From Lingula anatina (lineage: Eukaryota > Brachiopoda > Lingulata > Lingulida > Lingulidae), in assembly GCF_001039355.2 (NCBI RefSeq), contig NW_019775069.1, positions 62,001 to 126,000 of the forward strand: DNA of 64,000 nt, read 5' to 3'. A program made the translations under genes and the position numbers. Each line of letters opens with the position of its first letter. Position 1 is the stretch's first letter. A model generated the notes under the pieces. That model made no database searches. It worked only from the letters and a program-made list of their open reading frames with translations, and had not been told where the DNA came from. Shown here piece after piece: positions 36,991 through 48,400 of this stretch.

Positions 36991-37094
36991 AGATTGTGGA
37001 TTCATTTATATTTTTGTCAAAGGTGTTGTTTAGAATGAGGTTAAAAGACTATGCACCTCCTTTGGTTTCCAACATACTCGTAAAACGACCAGCT

Positions 37095-37621
37095 TTTCCA
37101 GGCCTACCCAACTAAGATCCTGAATTAACTGGTATATCGGGCCACGCTACCCGTTTTCAAGGTGTGTGTCAGATCGCATTTCGGAGTATCAGCCAGAACA
37201 CCGACAGGATGAGCCCTGGCATGCTCGGCTGTCACCTTGATTGGATAGTAAATCATTGTCGTAATTCGCTATATGATTTTAAAACCGGGTGCATAAATTT
37301 GAAAGCCACCTAGATGAACCTTAGACTGCCACATTAATCTAATACAATGCAAAAAAAAAAACGCCCTATCAAAAGTGGTCAAAACATTCAAACCGAATGT
37401 CGTTAAGTCCCCATATATCCCCATAGAGACAATAAAATAGAGTACTCTAAAGTAAGAGTACAGTTTATGGTTGTTCAGCCGAGCGTGGATGAGCCTGCAG
37501 TCATGCTACAAAATTTGTTCTGGGGTATGATACATACCTTGAAAACGGGTAGCGTGGTCCGATATACCGGTTAATTCAGGATCCTTAGGTGCCGAGTCTG
37601 GTAGTTGGGTAGGCCTGGAAA
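37095..37621. mobile_element. 527-bp MITE with roughly 100-bp inverted repeats
   Basis: The left end TTTCCAGGCCTACCC mirrors the right end GGGTAGGCCTGGAAA. Both arms carry the block acgctacccgttttcaaggt or its complement. The left arm lacks about 18 bp present in the right. A right-arm-only copy lies at 39186-39366 and another arm fragment at 51616-51755. Confidence 0.8.
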
Positions 37622-38102
37622 CGCATTAAGATATATCTACGCACGATAGGCTCCTCGCGGATAAATGACCATATGATTTTAAGTGCCTGGTGGGCTTTCA
37701 GTGACAAATTTCAGACCTCAACTCTTAGGGCAGGTAAATCATCAATGGGGGGGGGTTCTAATATAAATGAAACGGCATGTACCTCTGAATAATTGAAAAA
37801 TAATCTATATTTAACTTTTTATAGTTTTATATAATTCAGTATTTGGAGAGAAAATATAAAAACTATCAGTGAATTGGCAGAGATTTATTAATGACTTATG
37901 TAAGGATATAATCTTCATCTCAACTTTTATAATTCATCATTTTTCATTCGATCAGCTGGATACAAGTATTTCAGTGATTATGTCTTTACGCTAAACTTGA
38001 TATAATCTGGAAGACAAATGTAGTCTCTGGCAATTCAGTTATTCTCGAGCGGGTCATGCCCACAGTTCAATTTCTTGGTTGCGCTCAACGACCGTGAAAT
38101 CT

Positions 38103-38630
38103 CTAACAAGTGATAGACACCGTAAAGGTCCCTTCTCTGGTGTCGTACCCGTACACACCTATTGCATACGTTCCAATGGCTAGCTCTCCTTCGGGAATCT
38201 GAATCAAAGAGGTGTAACCAGAACACCTGTTGTCGTAGTCGTTATAGTACAGACTGTACTCTTGGTAGATGTTGCATGTCTGACTCCCACCGGATTCAGT
38301 ATTAGACAACGCATCACAGGCAAAAAGAGCCAGCTTTGTGTCGTAGTCGGCGGTGTTACATGTGGATATAATGACATCGTTGCACCCGGTGTAGCTGATG
38401 TAGTATCGCAACGGTGCCAAATTGACGGCGACAAATTGATGGCTGTCGGTGAAGGTGTAAGCTGTACCATCACACGTGACTTGTTGAACATCCGCTGAAA
38501 GTGACAAATATACATATTTTAAGTTTCACATTGCCCACCAAAATGAACATTTAAGTACTTATAATAATTTATTCAGCCATTATATAATATATATAGGAAA
38601 ATGGATTATGTAAGAGCTATAATAATAATA

Positions 38631-38674
<44 letters not shown>

Positions 38675-38928
38675 CCAAAAATAATAATAATAAAGTTTAA
38701 AACGTGGATATAAGACGATTTTTAATTATTTTGATTTTATTATGTTAAAACATAATATACTAAATAGACAGTAAGTAAACATTTGGAAAAGCACAACGAT
38801 AAGCTACGTAGCTATGAGACCACAAACAACTCGATATATCATCGTTTTTTCCTATTTATTTTCTTTTTCTACACACTGGTAAGTGCTTTACAAGATATCA
38901 TACTTACGACACTGTGTTGTAAGTTCAG
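38103..38928 (-). CDS. Duplicate last two exons of the secreted protein gene
   Basis: Microexon 38928-38908 and terminal exon 38494-38103 repeat the exons at 40683-40663 and 40240-39849. The 129-residue encoded domain is identical. Splice sites are kept (acceptors tttcag, donor gtaagt), so it could serve as an alternative 3' end. There is no separate signal-peptide exon or first exon in the duplicated block, so alone it is not a complete gene. Confidence 0.6.
38633..38673. repeat. (ATT)n microsatellite, copy A
   Basis: Trinucleotide repeat in the duplicated block. The equivalent tract in copy B is longer. Confidence 0.9.
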
Positions 38929-39848
38929 CTGAAAATTGATAATAAGAGATATGTAAGAAAAGGCTCATTAATATTTTACAAACAAATAATCTATATATTG
39001 CAAAACTTCTGCCAGCACATATGAGTAAAGAACTTAAGTCTGTTAACATCAAAACACACACACACTCACAAACACACACACAAACACACACCAATTCCCA
39101 ATCACATTAACTTTTTTTATCTATTCGCTAAACTTTTTGAACGAGTCTCCATGTATAATGTGGACCGTAAGCTAAGGCTTCATNTTACAGTTTATTGTTG
39201 TTCAGCCGAGCGTGGATGAGCCTGCAGTCATGCTACAAAATTTGTTCTGGGGTATGATACTCCGAAATGCGATCTGACACATACCTTGAAAACGGGTAGC
39301 GTGGTCCGATATACCGGTTAATTCAGGATCCTTAGGTGCCGAGTCTGGTAGTTGGGTAGGCCTGGAAACGCATTAAGATATATCTACTTACGATAGGCTC
39401 CTCGCGGATAAATGACCATATGATTTTAAGTGCCTGGTGGGCTTTCAGTGACAAATTTCAGACCTCAACTCTTAGGACAGGTAAATCATCAATGGGGGGG
39501 TTTCTAATATAAATGAAACGGCATGTACCTCTGAATAATTGAAAAATAATCTATATTTAACTTTTTATAGTTTTATATAATTCAGTATTTGGAGAGAAAA
39601 TATAAAAACTATCAGTGAATTGGCAGAGATTTATTAATGACTTATGTAAGGATATAATCTTCATCTCAACTTTTATAATTCATCATTTTTCATTCGATCA
39701 GCTGGATACTAGTATTTCAGTGATTTGGTCTTTACGATAAACTTGATATAATCTGGAATACAAATGCAGTCTCTGGCAATTCAGTTATTCTCGAGCGGGT
39801 CATGCCCACAGTTCAATTTCTTGGTTGCGCTCAACGACCGTGAAATCT

Positions 39849-40376
39849 CTAACAAGTGATAGACACCGTAAAGGTCCCTTCTCTGGTGTCGTACCCGTAC
39901 ACACCTATTGCATACGTTCCAATGGCTAGCTCTCCTTCGGGAATCTGAATCAAAGAGGTGTAACCAGAACACCTGTTGTCGTAGTCGTTATAGTACAGAC
40001 TGTACTCTTGGTAGATGTTGCATGTCTGACTCCCACCGGATTCAGTATTAGACAACGCATCACAGGCAAAAAGAGCCAGCTTTGTGTCGTAGTCGGCGGT
40101 GTTACATGTGGATATAATGACATCGTTGCACCCGGTGTAGCTGATGTAGTATCGCAACGGTGCTAAATTGACGGCGACAAATTGATGGCTGTCGGTGAAG
40201 GTGTAAGCTGTACCATCACACGTGACTTGTTGAACATCCGCTGAAAGTGACAAATATACATATTTTAAGTTTCACATTGCCCACCAAAATGAACATTTAA
40301 GTACTTATAATAATTTATTCAGCCATTATATAATATATATAGGAAAATGGATTATGTAAGAGCTATAATAATAATA

Positions 40377-40429
<53 letters not shown>

Positions 40430-42685
40430 CCAAAAATAATAATAATAAAGTTTAAAACGTGGATATAAGACGATTTTTAATAATTTTAATTTTATTATGT
40501 TAAAACATAATATACTAAATAGACAGTAAGTAAACATTTGGAAAAGCATAACGGTAAGCTACGTAGCTATGAGACCACAAACAACTCGATATATCATCGT
40601 TTTTTCCTATTTATTTTCTTTTTCTACACACTGGTAAGTGCTTTACAAGATATCATACTTACGACACTGTGTTGTAAGTTCAGCTGAAAATTGATAACAA
40701 GAGATATGTAAGAAAAGGCTCATTAATATTTTACAAACAAATAATCTATATATTGCAAAACTTTTGCCAGCATATATGAGTAAAGAACTTAAGTCTGTTA
40801 ACATCAAAACACACACACTCACAAACACACACACACACACCAATTCCCAATCACATTAACTTGTTTTATCTATTCGCTAAACTTTTTGAACGAGTCTCCA
40901 TGTATTATGTGGACCGTAAGCTAATATCCACTACCGCAATTTTTTCAATTATGATAAAAACATAATTTAGTTAGCTTGTAATAAATAGTAATAGATAGGA
41001 AGCAAACTGCATGTCAAATTAATCTAGTTTTTACGTTATACTTACGACATGCCAGTGGCTCTAGGAGAAAAAATAAAAGAAAGCAATATTATACATTACG
41101 GAATGTCAGCCGAATAATAAATGTGGGGGTATCATCATTAGCGCTGCAGTAAAACATATATGGGATTCCATGATAACTATTGTTTGGTGATAAAATAAGT
41201 GCAATCTAGGGGTAAAAAACATAGCAGAGGAAATATTTTTGTTGAATAATACCAAAAGAAAAAATGGGCATTTATTAGAAAAAGAATAAAAACTGAATAG
41301 CAAACTTCTTTGTTACAATATTCAGTTTTTAATTTATGTTTCAATACGCGTTGATTTTTACACACACACACCTACAATAATAATAAAAAAGTGTTGCGAT
41401 TCACCTATAAATGCACATTGTATTGATATATTTGCAAATGCGCTTAATGCAATAGACATTGTTATGAAAGTCCTCACCTTCTGGAACACAAATACAGGAC
41501 CAGGGCTTGGGGCAAGGTGCAATACCTTGGCTATTTGGACTCGGGGTATTCTTGCAGCGAGTCACGTTGTTTTTTTCAATCCTGCAGCACCTTGTATTGT
41601 TCCCGCATAAAGGTGGCATATCGGTCGTTGCTATAAAATAAAAAGGGAGAATTAATAGACAAATTAAAATTCGGTAATTCATGGATGGCTAAAGCATGAG
41701 CAGTTGACAGTTTACCTTCCAAGAAATGGCAGAATATTTTGTCTTTACGAGGATTTAGGAACTCCAAATTTTCATAAATTCTCGTCACATTACTTCAGAT
41801 GGTTCTAAACGATTCTCTAATCCTCCATATATCTCGAAAAGTATGTAGGTTTCAACCCCTCCTCTTTTCCTAATGGTACTTAGTATCGAATCCAAAGAGG
41901 AAATTCAAATGTTTGTTGGGTACAAAATGGAGTTAGCCAACTACAGAGCATGTCTACCGTGACAAGCAAATCTGGATCTCCCCGCTCTTAGAGGCATTTA
42001 TATGGAAATGGTGGCTTCCAAAACAGCAAAGATTATTAAAGATACTGCTCACCCTGCGTATGAAATTTTCAATTGTAGACTTTTATCTTTTAGACGTAGA
42101 CTAACGAAGCAAACTGCTTTGAAGTTTTTATCCAACCGCTACATCTTTCTTTAATAGTATGACATATTTTTACCGATTACTCTAAACTTTTTTCTTTTCA
42201 TTTATTTAATCATGCATAAATCCAAGATGGTGAAAAAGTTTCCAAATTTATGTGTATTTTTTTTTCAATAAATTTAGGCTAACAATGGTTGAATAACTTG
42301 ATCATTATTATTGTTATTATAATTGCAAACTGGTAGGCCGTGAATTTAGTACATGTCGGATCACATGGAAAGAATTATTAATTTAAGGCCGAACTGTAAA
42401 ATGTTTAAAATCATAATGCTGTCGAAATAGGGACTAATAAAATGACGTTTGCTTTTCTAAATAACATCGACTAGACCAAGTGACTAAATATAATTTGCTT
42501 TGCATTGTGTACATCTTCCAATATTTTCAAAGGTTTGACTTCTCCTTTGCCAGTCATGACAACTTGAAACCATATCATCTTTCTTTGAAATAATAATGTA
42601 AAAAGTTTTTGTACTTACGGGCACCATCGACTGCACATAGTGACACCGCCATCAAAACAAGACAAAGGGCAATTGATCTGATCAT
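39849..42685 (-). CDS. Secreted cysteine-rich protein with PPC-like C-terminal domain, 215 residues
   Basis: Exons 42685-42619, 41630-41478, 41060-41046, 40683-40663 and 40240-39849 (TAG) sum to 648 nt (216 codons), all introns phase 1. Residues 1-22 are a signal peptide (MIRSIALCLVLMAVSLCAVDGA). Exon 2 encodes a 7-Cys segment (LCGNNTRCC, later PWSCIC) with two N-glycosylation sequons (NNT, NVT). Two microexons add EPLAC and PELTTQC, each ending at a Cys followed by Pro. The last exon encodes about 130 residues with YISYTGCNDVIISTC, YDTKLALFAC and GTYAIGVYGYDTREGTFTVS, the look of bacterial and metazoan pre-peptidase C-terminal (PPC) beta-sandwich domains. Probably extracellular; the exact role (matrix, mucus or defence) is unknown. 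A second copy of the last two exons lies downstream. Confidence 0.75.
40375..40426. repeat. (ATT)n microsatellite, copy B
   Basis: Counterpart of the tract at 38633, expanded by several units; useful to tell the two copies apart. Confidence 0.9.
41945..42155 (+). pseudogene. Possible decayed 3' tail of a non-LTR reverse transcriptase
   Basis: A plus-strand frame with an internal stop reads LDLPALRGIYMEMV, then KDTAHPAYEIF and FRRRLTKQTAL. This resembles the C-terminal tail of CR1/jockey-like LINE proteins, where a LP.L..R motif is followed by HP and an Arg-rich segment. It lies in intron 1 of the secreted-protein gene. A distant match judged by eye. Confidence 0.35.
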
Positions 42686-44400
42686 CTTCACCTTCAAATG
42701 ATAGTTCTGAAGCTGCTGAATTGATTTCTGGCAAAATGTTGATCTACTGGTTGTCAGAGACGACTGTGGATCTGATAATAAGTTCAATATACTCGTAATT
42801 TTATAGACAATTCTCAATGTTGGCTGTCATTTACTGTTTGAGAAGAATTAACCAATCAGTAGCTTGCGAAAGGGAATTTTCCCTCTGCGAATTCCCTCAC
42901 TGTCCAATAAAATTATCTGCATCTTAATTTTAGTGTGTTTAATTATCATAATAATCTAAAATTCGGTTTTTGCACCCTCATTTTTGCAACCCCCACACTT
43001 TTTGTACCTAAATGATCTTCTTGTAAGATATGCTGATAGACCTGCGTTTCAACCTTCTGTTACACCCAGAATATGTGCAACACGCCAAATAACAGCTCAC
43101 GGAAAGGCGTTGCTTTAACGAATTTAAATTGAGATTAAAATTGACTGTTGTGAATATCTTATACCAAGCATCATCTATAAAAAGGGGACAGATTGCTGGT
43201 CAAATTTACCATGTTTATATAGTCCATCTTTGTTCTTTACTATAATTTCTCGTGAGAAGTTCATTTCACTTGATCATTTCCACTATACCTATATCGTTGG
43301 ACTTGACAGGCATAGCGGAATTATGGAATCTTTCTGCGTTCATGTTTTTGTTTATTTTTGTAAGTGGCTGCCAATATGAGTTGATAGTGGACAAATATAA
43401 AAAGAGGATTTTACTTTGATCATACTGAAATCGCAGACGGAATATTCTGTTGAAATAGTCTACCATTTTTGCGAAAGTGAAGAAAACGTACTAGCCGACC
43501 CAGAAAAAACAAGGAGAGGAAAGAAAACATGTACATTAGAATACAGATAATATCTCTGGTTAAGAGAACAGAAACTTACAATGAGTAAATTTATTGATGT
43601 CACCCCCCTCCCAACCTAGAAAAACAAAGATTGGGCCACAAAAAAGAGGAAAAAATACACTAGGACATAGAACATATCTAGGGTTAATTCCACGATAATT
43701 ATTTATTTCAATTTTACCCGCATTATCTGTTTTCGGGGGAAAAGGATTTTGTTAAAAATGCAGCACAAAAACAGGGTCGAAACTTACAACGAGTTAAATT
43801 ATTGCTGTCAATCCCCCCCCCCAACATCAAGTCTTCGGTTGTTGGGTACTCTTTAGAATAAGACTTGCAGATTTTAAAATGTTTATTGTGACCCTCCAAA
43901 AATATCACATTAAATTTTATTCACAAATCACTTCTGTGAACCATTCTAGAAAAGAAATTTAGTATTTTCAATCGTATTCCGTAGATACGTCTCTGTTTGA
44001 AAAGAATATACGGGTAGGTGTGTTGGATATGCACGAATATGTATTCCAGTGTACCTGCACTGCAAATATTTGCCGTTGAGAAAAACATCTCGTCAAGATC
44101 ATGTAAAGTATGATAAAATAACCAGCCTGTAGTCACGCCAGCGCCTTTCGATTAAAATCATCAAGTTAAATTGTAAGACATTGAACATCAATTTATATCT
44201 ATGATATCCATTAACTGTGAAGCAGTTACATTAGTAATATGATAATCATATAACACAAGGTGAAATATTTCCATGCCTTTAGTTTACGGCCAGCCTGGAC
44301 GTATGTCATCTGACTGATGTGAGTGGATGCTGTTGCTCACTGACCTCCAGGTGGCAAAGCGCCCAGGACCCTCTTATAATTGCTACATGTACCCTCAGTA
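42686..44400. other. Upstream region of the secreted protein gene, no gene seen
   Basis: The promoter and any 5'UTR exon of the gene starting at 42685 should lie here. No coding exon is recognisable. Short C-runs occur near 43600 and 43807. Confidence 0.4.
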
Positions 44401-47400
44401 AAAGTCAGTAAAGAGCTACGCTCAGAGCGTCTTTCTACTTTCATGAATTGAAATTGCCGATATATCGCTAATTTAGATTTTTTGCAATTGTGGGAATTAT
44501 GGTCGTGTTACTTATGGTGATGAAGGTACGTTAATTGCTTTTAAATACAGGTCAAGAATAATTAAAAAAAATAAAAAAAGATCAACTGGCTAATTTCACC
44601 TAATACTTTTTTTTTCTACTCAACTTGGTGTTAATGATTGAATCACAGAGGGGAAATTCGAATGGGTTTATTCATAGCTATACTGCCTCTCCCAAATCCC
44701 CACGTCTACAAGCCTATTGTCATTGGTTGTCAGCAGAAACCTGTTGATGTTTAAACTGAATGTACATGTACATGTAGTAGACGGAGATGATGATGATTTC
44801 GTTGAAACAGATTACAAGTATTTAATCAAAGTTTTATGTAAATACCATAACGTGTTTGAATATCAGTATAAATACAAAACCACTTATTTTATGTGCCTAT
44901 TGAGCTACACCGATTTGCGCCTGTTTGGTTCATTATCAATGGACGGACACAAGCTTGCTTTGGATAAAAAACTACACCAAACGACCAGGAAAATGCAGAT
45001 TCTTAAGATATCTTAGATGTGAAATGTAATTATGTGTGTAATGCTGCTGATCATATAGTAGAACTTCGCCTTCAATGTGTTTGGTTACTAAATGCATGTA
45101 GATATGCATGCAAATATTACGAAGTTTAGCTACTGGGTGACAGACAACCCACACTTTTTGTAATTCATATTTTCTCAAGAAAATGCAAAGGCTTTCAAAA
45201 GAGCTGTACGCAATATTAATGGGCAGGTTTTTCCTAAAATCAGTACAAAACTTAGATAATAAAGATAACACACAAGAAGATAACTGGCTACCGAACACAA
45301 GCTTAAATATATTCTCGGTAGTTTATAAAGGGCCATTTTCGCAAATGTACAACTCATATGGTGGTGGTGGGGGGGGGGGGGTGTTAATGTCTTTGGCACG
45401 CTTTTGAAATAATGATAAAAAAATCGTGATCTCCTCAGCTCCCCAAAAGGCTCTTGCATAGGTCACCATTTTTAACTTTTCACTCGGATAGGGTTGGACG
45501 AGGGTATTGAGAGCCTTCTCTTTGTAGATCGAAAAATGACAATAAAACGGGTGACCCTAACACCACCCGCTTCTCTTTCTCTCCTTCATAACTCTAGGGA
45601 GCAAGGTTCTCTTATAAATGGAAGGCATTCCGCACTTAAATTTATTCACAACAGATAATAACTTTAGGCTATCACTGGCAATACCTGCATAATGACATCA
45701 ATATGAAAAAGTACAGTAAAAATTATTGTACTGTAAAAAAATAAATACTAAAAAATATCGGGTAACATAATTCCCTTTTTGCTCTCAAGCTCCGAGCAAG
45801 CATGATAGAAACTAGATCTGAGGAGTGACAAGACACGAGCTGGAATCACAAGGTTTCACCTCTCTCTCGTCTTTCAATAAAGTATCTGCTTTAATTCACG
45901 CATTGGTGTAAATGAGTATAACAGAGAGGAAAATAAGAATGAGTTCATTCATGGCTATACTACAGATTCTCCCTAATCCATACTGTACCAGGGTCACAGA
46001 TTGATTTTTATCGCACACGACGATGGCGATGGTTTTATTGAAACAGATTACAAGTATTTAATCAAATGCAAATGCCATAATGCGTTTAAGTACTAGTATA
46101 ATTATATAACCACTGATTTTGTGTGCCGGTCTATTTAAATTACGCCAGTTTGTGCGTGTTCGGCTTATTATGAATGGACGGACACAAGAAGAACGCAGTT
46201 TATCCACCACCCCTGTTGTCTAGCACAGAATTTCATTCCAGAGCTCTCTTTCTCTCTCTCCATCTGCACGTGCATGGTAGTATTCCCTTTGTCCGTATTT
46301 TTGCAACTGCACATTATTTCTCATATGTTGAAATGATATTCGTATTACTTATGCTCATAGAGGCACGTTTATTATATTTTAAGGCCAAGAAAAAGTATGA
46401 CTAAAAGCAACTTGCAATATATTAATACTCAAATAGCTATAAGCAGACACCTGTTGCTCGAACAGTGAAGCATGCATCCAAGCTTTCTTTGCATAAAAAA
46501 TGAACCAAATGTCCAGTCACCTCACCTTTGAAGGAAAAGAGACTATTGGAAATTTGGTTTTAATCGCTTGGACATAGCATTTCCTAAATGTTTACTGATA
46601 ATAAGATGGAGTTGCTTAAATATCATTGGTTCATATTACTATTTTTCAACTTACAATCATTGGTTAGAAATCTACCATTCTCTGAAGGTGAAATTGTTTT
46701 ATCTGCCAAAACGTTAACTTTAACATTTTTTTTGCACTTCGCAACACCTTTATAGCCTACATGGACGAATCCGTTAACTGTAAAAGAAAACCATCAAAAT
46801 GAAGTTGACACCACAAAAGTAATAGAAAGAGCTTACCCATTTTTCCTGATGCTTCTTTGTCAGAGTTAGACTTATAATAATAGTAATAAAAAATAATTAT
46901 GGTAAACTTTATAAGCCCTGTTTTTAATTTAATTAAAGATGTGACGAAGTAAGGTATTTTTTCACTAACTGTACATGTACATCCTAACCTACGGCAGTGT
47001 GGAGCATTATAATGACTTTTGTTTGGACCTTATACATTTTGAAAAGAATGCCGGAGCCGGATTATATTTGTATCATGCTCAAATAGTTAACATTATTTTG
47101 CATTTTTCACATATAATAACAAAACAATAATTTAAACCAACAAAATTGTTGTTGGTCATTCCACAGCAGTTATTACTGGGTTCAGTGAGTTTTTGTAAAT
47201 GTTCTCTAGAACTTAAATCCCCCCTTCATTACAAAGTTAACTATGAGGAGGCACACAATTCACAATTTGATTTGTTCTTTCATATATTCTTAAGAAAATG
47301 AAGATATATATTTTAATAAGCTGTACACAATATTAATGAGCAGTTTTTTCCTAAAATCTGAACCAAACTTAGTTAAATTTGATAACACACGACGAGATAA

Positions 47401-47501
47401 CTGGCTACGGGACATAAGGTTAAAATATATTCAGGCTAGTTGGTAAGGGGTCATTGTCGCAATTCTACAACGCATATGCTGGGGGGGGGGGGGGGGTTAA
47501 A

Positions 47502-48298
47502 NNNNNNNNNNNNNNNNNNNNNNNNNNNNNNNNNNNNNNNNNNNNNNNNNNNNNNNNNNNNNNNNNNNNNNNNNNNNNNNNNNNNNNNNNNNNNNNNNNN
47601 NNNNNNNNNNNNNNNNNNNNNNNNNNNNNNNNNNNNNNNNNNNNNNNNNNNNNNNNNNNNNNNNNNNNNNNNNNNNNNNNNNNNNNNNNNNNNNNNNNNN
47701 NNNNNNNNNNNNNNNNNNNNNNNNNNNNNNNNNNNNNNNNNNNNNNNNNNNNNNNNNNNNNNNNNNNNNNNNNNNNNNNNNNNNNNNNNNNNNNNNNNNN
47801 NNNNNNNNNNNNNNNNNNNNNNNNNNNNNNNNNNNNNNNNNNNNNNNNNNNNNNNNNNNNNNNNNNNNNNNNNNNNNNNNNNNNNNNNNNNNNNNNNNNN
47901 NNNNNNNNNNNNNNNNNNNNNNNNNNNNNNNNNNNNNNNNNNNNNNNNNNNNNNNNNNNNNNNNNNNNNNNNNNNNNNNNNNNNNNNNNNNNNNNNNNNN
48001 NNNNNNNNNNNNNNNNNNNNNNNNNNNNNNNNNNNNNNNNNNNNNNNNNNNNNNNNNNNNNNNNNNNNNNNNNNNNNNNNNNNNNNNNNNNNNNNNNNNN
48101 NNNNNNNNNNNNNNNNNNNNNNNNNNNNNNNNNNNNNNNNNNNNNNNNNNNNNNNNNNNNNNNNNNNNNNNNNNNNNNNNNNNNNNNNNNNNNNNNNNNN
48201 NNNNNNNNNNNNNNNNNNNNNNNNNNNNNNNNNNNNNNNNNNNNNNNNNNNNNNNNNNNNNNNNNNNNNNNNNNNNNNNNNNNNNNNNNNNNNNNNNN
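47502..48298. other. Assembly gap (797 N)
   Basis: Run of N inside the third repeat copy, directly after a poly-G tract (47481-47496). Open frames crossing it are meaningless. Confidence 0.99.
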
Positions 48299-48368
48299 TT
48301 CGGACATACACTAGCTGTAAGACGAAATCAGTTTATCAAGCAACCATGTTCTCTAGCACAGAATCTCA

Positions 48369-48377
<9 letters not shown>

Positions 48378-48400
<23 letters not shown>
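48378..48400. repeat. (CT)n microsatellite
   Basis: About 11 CT units shortly after the N gap. Confidence 0.9.

Larger units (their letters stand above)
37459..40924. repeat. 1.7-kb tandem duplication meeting at a single N
   Basis: Copy A 37459-39175 and copy B 39186-40924 are near-identical over their whole length. Differences are few: a 20-bp gap in A within the MITE arm, microsatellite length, and scattered bases. They are separated by ggcttcat and an N at 39184. The left edge lies inside the 37.1 kb MITE. It may be a real duplication or an assembly join of two haplotypes. Confidence 0.9.
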
